Part shown: positions 7,012-12,776 of the stretch, piece after piece
Numbering within the stretch: position 1 is the stretch's first letter
Layout of the letters: the number at the start of each line of letters is the position of its first letter
Assembly: GCA_043769985.1 (NCBI GenBank)
Contig: JAYVIV010000141.1
Location: 1-16,258, forward strand
DNA length: 16,258 nt
Origin: Arcicella sp043769985
Lineage (GTDB): Bacteria; Bacteroidota; Bacteroidia; Cytophagales; Spirosomataceae
Direction of reading: 5' to 3'
Translations under genes and position numbers: made by a program
The notes under the pieces: generated by a model
Seen by the model: the letters and a program-made list of their open reading frames with translations, nothing else
Databases searched by the model: none
What the model was told of the DNA's origin: nothing

Positions 7012-7828
7012 AAATAAATCTACACTTATACACTGACCAATATCAAATATAGTTTCAATTTTCTCAATCACTTTCTTACAAAATAAACCATCAAATTCAT
7101 TTTGGCAAGTCGGGCAGTTTGTCCCACAAATTCTTGTCCATGCACATAAATATCGCTGAGGTCGTGTTTAGATTCTTGAATAAACTTAGCACTTTGCACA
7201 AACATACCGCCCGAACCACAGGCAGGGTCATAGATTTTACTCGAATACGGTTCAATAACTTCCATAATAAACCTTACTACGGAGGTGGGCGTAAAGAATT
7301 CGCCGCCTTTTTGTCCTTCGCTCATAGCAAATTTACCAAGGAAATATTCGTAAATTTTTCCAAAAATATCACCACTCGCATCCTTCGGAATATCAGAAAA
7401 TGTTTTGAGCAAATCGGGTAGAATATCATCCCTCTTTTTCTCAATTTCAAAGTACGCTTGTTGGGGTAGCACATCCTTATATTTTTCGTCCAAATACTCT
7501 TCAATGCCCTCCATTGCTTTTTGGAGAGCTTTTGCTAATTTTTGGTCGCCTGGGAGATTGAGTAAATAGTCGAAACGAGCGTATTCTGGTAGATAAAAAT
7601 CAGGGCAATTTTATCAATAGTACGTTCCAAACGAGTACCTTTTTGGGCTAAACATTCAGCCATAATTTCGGTTTCGTAGTGGCTATATTTGTTATCGGCA
7701 AAACGGAGGAAAATTAATCCTAAAACGGGTAGCGCATAATCGGAGGCTTTCAGACCGCCATAGGCACGCAAAGCATTGGCAGAAGCCCAAAGATTGTCTT
7801 CTAATTCTTTTAATTATTGATTGGTCAT
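7012..7828 (-). pseudogene. hsdM: Broken type I restriction-modification methyltransferase gene (hsdM)
   Basis: The ATG at 7828-7826 begins MTNQ, then a TAA at codon 5 (7816-7814, one change from CAA), then LKELEDNLWASANALRAYGG and LPVLGLIFLRFADNKY, the standard HsdM N-terminus. Near 7600-7612 the frame shifts and the pattern resumes as CPDFYLPEYARFDYLLNLPG, KAMEGIEEY and FFTPTSVVRFIMEVI. Next comes SAM-binding motif I, DPACGSGGMF. Homology stops after RLAKMNLM near 7090, before the catalytic NPPF motif, which is missing. The last 75 bp (7012-7086) read VIEKIETIFDIG in another frame. That loosely recalls the conserved HsdS stretch and may be a fragment of the next gene joined by a deletion, but this is weak. 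The gene cannot make an active enzyme. No hsdR or intact hsdS is in the window. Confidence 0.88.
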
Positions 7829-7858
7829 TAGGGAAATAACAGGGTTTGTAATAACCTG

Positions 7859-7888
7859 CAAAGGTAGGGATGAAAAATGGTTTTGAAA
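7859..7888 (-). promoter_or_regulatory. Promoter of the dead hsdM gene
   Basis: On the minus strand TACCTTTG (7866-7859) is a perfect TAnnTTTG -7 box. TTTC (7888-7885) lies 18 nt upstream and resembles the TTTG -33 box. The start point would be about 25 nt before the hsdM ATG, so the promoter appears intact although the gene is not. Confidence 0.45.
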
Positions 7889-7923
7889 GGTCAGTGGAAT
7901 GTATATGGAGGAAAACAAATTTA

Positions 7924-7968
7924 AAGATTTTATCCAAATGGTCAAAGTGACCATTTGGATAAAATCTT
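7924..7968. repeat. 45-bp palindrome A downstream of parB
   Basis: The palindrome has two 21-bp arms that are perfect reverse complements around the 3-nt loop 7945-7947. The inner 12 bp of each arm are TCCAAATGGTCA and TGACCATTTGGA, shared exactly with palindrome B at 8430-8474. The outer 9 bp (AAGATTTTA / TAAAATCTT) are different from B but still pair fully. It lies 56 bp after the parB stop codon, and on the minus strand it is followed by TTTAAATTTGTTTTCC, so it may also end the parAB transcript. Confidence 0.9.
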
Positions 7969-8023
7969 CTTAAAAACAAGAATAGATAACAATTTGAATG
8001 AGATAAATTGCTAATGGATAGAC

Positions 8024-8965
8024 CTACAATATAATTTTAAAATCCTCAAAAGCTCTTTGAGCAAACTCAAAATCTTCAAGTTTTCGGGTTTTATAAACTA
8101 AATCAATTGCTTTCAATAAATTATTAAACTTTTGTTTGGCAAGCTTATCAATAGAAGATACCCCTAATTTTGAATCATTTTTAGCTTTATCAGAAATGGG
8201 TTTAATGTAAAGCTCAATTTGATTTATTTCGTTAATTGGTTCTTGTATTTCATTATTTTTCGCTAATAGTTGAATTTTTGTTCTCTCAATTTTAGTTTTT
8301 CCTGATAATACCTCATTCTTTAAATTTGGAGAAAGTTTATCTAAACCTTTGGCAAAATCAGCATCCCGTCTGATAGTTTTTTCTCCCACATTGTATTGGT
8401 CAGCTAAACGTTGAGCGGTAGTCAATTCAGGATAATTCTCCAAATGGTCATTCTGACCATTTGGAGAATTATCCATTAATTCCGCATCATTTTTGGAACT
8501 AAAATTATTAAAAAGGATATTTTTTTCATTATTATATCTGAGACCCCTAAAATACGAAACTTGCTGTGGATTAAGATTTCTCCTTCCCAATTGCAAGTCA
8601 ATCATGTGTTCTTTTACTTTTGAGATATTATCAAAAGCTAATAATTGGGTATTAAAGTTTATACCATATTCTGTGCAAATCCGATATCTATTATGCCCAT
8701 CAATAAGCACATAGACAGTTTCATCAGCACGTCCTTCATTGATTACGTCTTGAGTGGTTTCCCAAAGTAAAAGTGGGTCTTTACAGCCATTTGCCAACAA
8801 ATTTATTTTAAGTTGTTCAGATTCTGTATCTAATAAAGGCGGTATAAAATATTTTAATTCATCAAGAATTAAAATATTTTTTTTAATAGCTTCAAGAGAT
8901 GAAAAACTATTCGTAATTGCCTCTCGGGCTTTTGAAGCGATAGACATTTTAATATTCTTAGCCAT
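8024..8965 (-). CDS. parB: ParB-like partition protein
   Basis: A 313-residue protein with a ParB/Srx-type N-terminal domain (about 50-145) and a helix-turn-helix. YVLIDGHNRYRI (85-96) is the box that holds the GxxR CTP-binding motif in ParB; here it reads GHNRY, with an Asn in place of an Arg. LGRRNLNPQQVSYFRGLRY (126-143) is the second conserved block. TTAQRLADQYNVGEKTIRRD (182-201) is the HTH. The C-terminus (about 210-313) is charged and helical and probably dimerises. The gene follows parA with a 12-bp gap, so the two form one operon for plasmid segregation. Residues 165-179 are encoded by a perfect 45-bp palindrome (8430-8474) and lie in the linker just before the HTH, which suggests an inserted segment. 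A regulator with a ParB fold is the alternative, but the parA partner makes partition much more likely. Confidence 0.82.
   Translation of the reverse strand: MAKNIKMSIASKAREAITNSFSSLEAIKKNILILDELKYFIPPLLDTESEQLKINLLANGCKDPLLLWETTQDVINEGRADETVYVLIDGHNRYRICTEYGINFNTQLLAFDNISKVKEHMIDLQLGRRNLNPQQVSYFRGLRYNNEKNILFNNFSSKNDAELMDNSPNGQNDHLENYPELTTAQRLADQYNVGEKTIRRDADFAKGLDKLSPNLKNEVLSGKTKIERTKIQLLAKNNEIQEPINEINQIELYIKPISDKAKNDSKLGVSSIDKLAKQKFNNLLKAIDLVYKTRKLEDFEFAQRAFEDFKIIL
8430..8474. repeat. 45-bp palindrome B inside the parB reading frame
   Basis: The palindrome has 21-bp arms, perfectly complementary, around the loop 8451-8453. The inner 12 bp match palindrome A exactly. The outer 9 bp (GGATAATTC / GAATTATCC) differ from A but keep pairing. 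Its length is 15 codons, and on the minus strand it reads DNSPNGQNDHLENYP (ParB residues 165-179). Palindrome A can be read in the equivalent frame as PNGHFDHLDK. Confidence 0.9.
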
Positions 8966-8977
8966 GATTTTTAAAAA

Positions 8978-9925
8978 TTAAAATGAGGATAAATATTCAT
9001 TACAGAAATCTTCGTAACACTTTGCAGCTTCAGAATCTTTGTCAAAAGCCATGATAGAAATTTGTTCAATTTGTGCTTTTTGAAACGCAATAAGATGTTT
9101 TATTTCATTTTTGAATACGTTAATGTTAGGGAAAATTTCTCGAACAGTTTCTTTAATTCCATCATGTACGGTATTTTTCCGAACCATTGTAAAAATAATT
9201 CCATCAACTTGTAGTGAAGGATTAAAAATTTGTCTTGCTTCGGAAATTCTTTCTAAAAGAGTATTTAGCCCTTTTAAAGCGGACATTTCTGGTAGAAGTG
9301 TAATAAGACAACTGTTTGAGGCTTGCATGGCACTCATTGTAAGAATATTAAGCGATGGAGGACAGTCAATCAATATAAAATCATAATCTTGGCTGACTCT
9401 TGAAATCAAGATTTTCAACCTTTGTTCACCCCCTACTTTGTTAAGTAGTTCAGTCTCGGCTCTTGCCAATTCAATATCAGAGGGAGAAATAGATAGATTT
9501 TCACCAATAGGATAAATGGAAAGATTTTCAAGTTTTATAAGGCTGTGATATACTTGAGATTCTGCTTGAATATCTACATCAAAAATTTGACTTAAATTTC
9601 CTTGAGGGTCTAAGTCAATTAACAAAACTTTGAATCCCTTTTTGGCAATGGCTTCACCCAAATAGCCAGTTGTGGTAGTTTTACCAACGCCACCTTTATG
9701 ATTAATGACCGATACAACCCTTGCTTTTTCATATAAAGAAGTAGAAAAACCGTATGAAGTAACCACAGGGAAAAGAAGTTTAAGATGTTTATCGCTCAAG
9801 TTTCTTTCGCCTTTCAGTGCTTTTGCCACAGTATCTTTGGGAAGACCCGCTTCACGTTCTAATGTGGCTATTGAAATAGCGTTTCTTCTTCTGAGAAATC
9901 TTAATAGTAATTCTTGAGTTAGCAT
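8978..9925 (-). CDS. parA: ParA-family partition ATPase with N-terminal HTH
   Basis: A 315-residue ATPase. Residues 1-60 form a helix-turn-helix of XRE-like type (SIATLEREAGLPKDTVAKAL followed by NLSDKHLKLLFPV). Then comes the deviant Walker A box KGGVGKTT (77-84), the A' box LIDLDPQGN (102-110), and Walker B FILIDCPP (183-190). This layout (HTH plus ATPase) is that of the large type Ia plasmid ParA proteins, which segregate plasmid copies and also repress their own operon. The ATG at 9925 follows a -7 box by about 27 bp. parB begins 12 bp after the stop. The gene is divergent from the origin and rep, as in many iteron plasmids. All motifs are intact, so it is probably active. Confidence 0.92.
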   Translation of the reverse strand: MLTQELLLRFLRRRNAISIATLEREAGLPKDTVAKALKGERNLSDKHLKLLFPVVTSYGFSTSLYEKARVVSVINHKGGVGKTTTTGYLGEAIAKKGFKVLLIDLDPQGNLSQIFDVDIQAESQVYHSLIKLENLSIYPIGENLSISPSDIELARAETELLNKVGGEQRLKILISRVSQDYDFILIDCPPSLNILTMSAMQASNSCLITLLPEMSALKGLNTLLERISEARQIFNPSLQVDGIIFTMVRKNTVHDGIKETVREIFPNINVFKNEIKHLIAFQKAQIEQISIMAFDKDSEAAKCYEDFCNEYLSSF

Positions 9926-9951
9926 ATCTGATAAAATGTTTTAATCATAAA

Positions 9952-9959
9952 CAAAGATA
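9952..9959 (-). promoter_or_regulatory. -7 box of the parAB promoter
   Basis: On the minus strand TATCTTTG is a perfect TAnnTTTG match. The expected TTTG box 19-20 nt further upstream is absent (the nearest is ATTG at 16 nt), so the promoter may be weak or regulated. The ParA HTH would be expected to bind close by. Confidence 0.4.
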
Positions 9960-10180
9960 CGTACAAATTAGCATACAATTATATACATATTAATATTTAT
10001 AGCATAAAATAAAAGGCAAATAATTCAAATTTTTAGAATTTAATTATTAATTTGCATAATAAAATGAAGAAAAGGAATAATCTATCGCAATAATAATTTT
10101 GAAATACTGCAATAGTATGTATAAATGGAAGGTCAAAGCAAATGTATAATACACAAAAACAAAATAGCTGGAATTAATTG

Positions 10181-10911
10181 TAAGACAACTTCTTTGCAGA
10201 ATTGAATATTAGAGTATGGCTTACAAATTGAAATAATGATTTTGCATTAAACAGATTTTACTAACAACATTATACAAAAAATGAGGTGATTTAAAATTTT
10301 GCATAGTCATAAGGCAACTTTTTTACAGGATAAAATATTAATAGTTTGGATTTGCAAATTGAAACAATAATTTTGGATAAAAAGGCTAAATATTGGTGCT
10401 ATTGTACAGAAAAAAAGGTAATTTAGAACAATCTAAGAATATAAGGCACCTTTTTTACAAATAGAACCGCCTGAAAGTCAATACATTAGTAATAAAGCAA
10501 CTTATTTACAACAAATATGTATATTGTGAATAGACAAACGATTAAAATATAAGTCTATCTGCAACAAAACTATATTATCATACATAAAATATCTAATTGC
10601 GAAGGTATTACAGTTGCTTTATTCTCAGTATTAGAAAATAACGAAGCATCATTCGGTAATATTAATGATATTTAATACATATAAGGCAACATATTTTCAC
10701 ATTAATATTCTGATTATCAGTTAGTTATTATCTTAAGCAACCTTTTTGCATTTTTTTCACTCGTTCAATTTCAGTTTTAGATTTTCTTATTAGACTCCTG
10801 AAAAGCTTTATTAAGGCAACCTTTTTACAATGTTTGCGTAGAATTTTCATATTTCTATGATTAGATTATCAAACTTATGATGACAGTTTATTTTAAGGCA
10901 ACCTTTTTGCA
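10181..10911 (+). repeat. Distal, degenerate iterons (8 copies)
   Basis: These are 18-bp repeats related to TAAGGCAACCTTTTTACA, all in the same orientation, starting at 10181, 10310, 10442, 10493, 10682, 10733, 10812 and 10894. The copy at 10812 matches the consensus exactly and the one at 10894 has one change; the others differ at one to five positions. Two pairs have an identical 51-bp spacing (10442/10493 and 10682/10733), and the first intervals are 129 and 132 bp. Confidence 0.85.
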
Positions 10912-10943
10912 ACCTCAACTAACTGATTTTAAATAAGTTAATT

Positions 10944-10979
10944 GAAAATTTATTAGAAAATTTATTAGAGAATTTATTA
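10944..10979 (+). repeat. Triple 12-bp AT-rich tandem repeat, possible unwinding element
   Basis: GAAAATTTATTA occurs at 10944-10955 and 10956-10967, then GAGAATTTATTA at 10968-10979. AT-rich tandem 12-13-mers beside iterons are the usual sign of the DNA-unwinding element where an iteron plasmid origin melts. It lies between the distal and proximal iteron groups, in the most AT-rich part of the region. Confidence 0.55.
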
Positions 10980-11124
10980 ATGTTTATATCCAGTTTTGGC
11001 AAAAACAGAGTTTAATACTATTATTTTTAGTAATTTTTGTCTTGATTTATATATTTATCATATTATTTTATTTGAATGATTTAGATGAGACTTAACACAT
11101 TGATTTTGAGTATATTGCAATCGT

Positions 11125-11217
11125 TAAGACAACCTTTTTACATATATAAGGCAACCTTTTTACACTTTTTTTACTTTTTAAGGCAACCTTTTTACATTTT
11201 AAGGCAACCTTTTTACA
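11125..11217 (+). repeat. Proximal iteron cluster (4 near-perfect copies)
   Basis: The 18-bp repeat TAAGGCAACCTTTTTACA starts at 11125 (one change, TAAGAC), 11147, 11179 and 11200. The start-to-start distances of 22, 32 and 21 bp are close to two, three and two helical turns, so Rep monomers would bind one face of the DNA. The cluster ends 110 bp before the rep start codon. This is the best candidate for the core origin. Confidence 0.92.
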
Positions 11218-11327
11218 CCTATTTATAAGAAATACTTATACGGGACCGCTATCTACTTATCAATGCCCCTGAATTTTACTATTTCGCTTTATTTCAGGAA
11301 TTATCAACTACAAATTAATTTTAGATT

Positions 11328-12335
11328 ATGAAAAAAGAATCATTAGACATAGACGTTCAAATAATTGAAGAATTATACCAAGAGCACCCCTATACTCCCA
11401 ATAGGAAAGATAATTATGTACCCAATAAGCTAATCATATCAAATACTGATTTTAGTCGAGTAGAACAAAGATTATTCGAGTTTTTTGTTAATCAGATTAA
11501 TCATGGGACGATTGATACGCAACACGGAATTCAAGTTAGAATTCCTATAAAAAAAATCAGTGAATATGTTACTCCGAGACAAGTAATGGCGGTTACTAAA
11601 GCAATGGCACAGAAGGTAATAACTTTGGTTGATTTGGCAAAACCAAATATTGAATTTAAGCATATACCAGTTTTTACAAGTATAGAATACAACATTGATG
11701 ATTCTGGAGTAATTGAATTTCGTTCAAATGCCAAGCTATCTCCGTATCTTGCCAATTTAGGAACGCAATATACCCGTTATGACTTCAAAACGATCCAAGG
11801 ATTTCATTCGACGTATTCAACTTTGATGTATAAGATATTAAAAATGCACTTAGGGCAAAATCGAACCTCTTTTGTATATAGCATCGAAGAACTGAAAAGC
11901 CTTTTACAAATAGGAAAAGGGAAGTATGAGAACTTGAAAAATTTTAAAGTAAAAGTATTAGATATAGTAAGAAGAGAATGTGCTAATGCAATAAATCCAA
12001 TAGATTTTGACTACGAACATCTTGGTAATAAACAAAGAAATGTTACGCACCTCAAATTCAACATCACGACTATCTGGAATTTAGTAAATCAAGAGAAAGA
12101 AGATTTTAAAGATGCTGTATTAATCAACCCAAATTTTGTATTAAACCAATTAGAAGATATTTTGATTAAAGATTATAACTTTAGAAGCAATATCATCCAG
12201 AAAATCATGACAAGTAAAGATTTGAATAGCAAGTTTGCCACTCTTCATATAGAATTTGAAAATGGACTACATCCTAAAGTAAAGAATAGAAGTGCTTATA
12301 TACTTGCTTGTTTAGGTTTAGTTAAAATAAAATAA
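11328..12335 (+). CDS. Plasmid replication initiator, Rep_3 (RepB) family
   Basis: A 335-residue iteron-binding initiator. KLIISNTDFSRVEQRLFEFF (34-53) opens the first winged-helix domain, followed by IPIKKISEYVTPRQVMAVTKAM. FKTIQGFHSTYSTLMYKILK (153-172), SIEELKSLLQIG (185-196) and YENLKNFKVKVLDIVRREC (200-218) form the second winged helix, the Rep_3 hallmark. Rep monomers bind the iterons upstream and help open the origin, and dimers usually repress rep and pair plasmid copies; this is known for the family and not shown here. The length is normal and the frame is intact. The gene reads away from the iteron cluster, 110 bp downstream of the last copy. Confidence 0.9.
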   Translation: MKKESLDIDVQIIEELYQEHPYTPNRKDNYVPNKLIISNTDFSRVEQRLFEFFVNQINHGTIDTQHGIQVRIPIKKISEYVTPRQVMAVTKAMAQKVITLVDLAKPNIEFKHIPVFTSIEYNIDDSGVIEFRSNAKLSPYLANLGTQYTRYDFKTIQGFHSTYSTLMYKILKMHLGQNRTSFVYSIEELKSLLQIGKGKYENLKNFKVKVLDIVRRECANAINPIDFDYEHLGNKQRNVTHLKFNITTIWNLVNQEKEDFKDAVLINPNFVLNQLEDILIKDYNFRSNIIQKIMTSKDLNSKFATLHIEFENGLHPKVKNRSAYILACLGLVKIK

Positions 12336-12695
12336 TGGTTTAGTTATGGGTCGCAAGTCTCTCATTGGAGTGCATCAAAAGCGTCTATGAAAAGACCATT
12401 TTCAATGTATTGTATTCACACAGATTAGTAAGAAATTTAGCATCAAATGCTTGTAAGGAAGTGGAATAAATAATAGGAGGTTGCTTGGCTTCATTCAAAA
12501 GGAAACAAATCATTTTTGCAACCTCCAGGCTTAATACTGAAAATAGGACAGTCCAGAAGAAATATCTTTTTGTAAATCGTGGTTTGCATGTAATGAATTG
12601 TGAGAGTATTAATGCCAAAACCTAATCTTAAAAATAAAAGAAGATAAGAATAATCAAGTTGATACACATCTAAAAATTATCTTATCTGTAATATT
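12336..12695. other. Gap between rep and the transposon, no supported gene
   Basis: A 360-bp stretch. The longest open frame (12385-12618, minus) can start only at TTG, has an in-frame stop just before it and matches nothing I recognise. GGAGGTTGC (12476-12484) is inverted at 12518-12526, and AGATAAG (12642-12648) with the following ATAAT is inverted, with one bulged base, at 12676-12687. Either could be a terminator for rep, but neither has a clear U-tract. Confidence 0.5.
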
Positions 12696-12744
12696 GGGGA
12701 GTCACTTAAATTTGGGGCAAACTTCCCACGAAAACGACTTAAAA
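12696..12744 (+). repeat. Candidate left terminal inverted repeat of the Tn3-family element
   Basis: The stretch starts with GGGG (12696-12699), as Tn3-family ends do, and ends with ACGAAAACGACTTAAAA, which resembles the inner part of known Tn3 ends (ACGAAAAC ... TTAAG). It lies 33 bp beyond the tnpA stop codon. A second GGGG at 12714 is an alternative outer edge. The partner repeat is outside the window, so the exact boundary is unproven. Confidence 0.5.
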
Positions 12745-12776
12745 CCTTTTAAATCAATTAGTTATAAGCAAAAAAA

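Larger units (their letters stand above)
9926..11327. other. AT-rich non-coding plasmid replication origin region
   Basis: This is 1.4 kb with no credible gene on either strand, placed between the divergent parA and rep genes. It contains at least twelve 18-bp iterons, a triple 12-bp AT repeat, and the parAB promoter on its left edge. I found no convincing DnaA box (TTATnCACA). The stretch 9960-10180 holds no iterons; it could contain ParA operators. A short dyad CCTGAA (11268-11273) / TTCAGG (11293-11298) stands just before rep and might be part of its control. Confidence 0.8.

Noticed and set aside
7692..7979. Open frame on the minus strand running through palindrome A into hsdM
   Set aside because: Most of it is the wrong frame of the hsdM remnant; the true HsdM frame starts at 7828.
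11125..11217. Possible CRISPR array
   Set aside because: The repeats are only 18 bp, the gaps are 3, 4 and 14 bp, and the position before a Rep_3 gene makes them iterons.
9926..11327. DnaA boxes in the origin
   Set aside because: No match to TTATnCACA on either strand was found by eye; loose AT-rich near-matches are not convincing.
12385..12618. Small minus-strand open frame after rep
   Set aside because: It has only a TTG start, an in-frame stop immediately upstream, and no recognisable motif.
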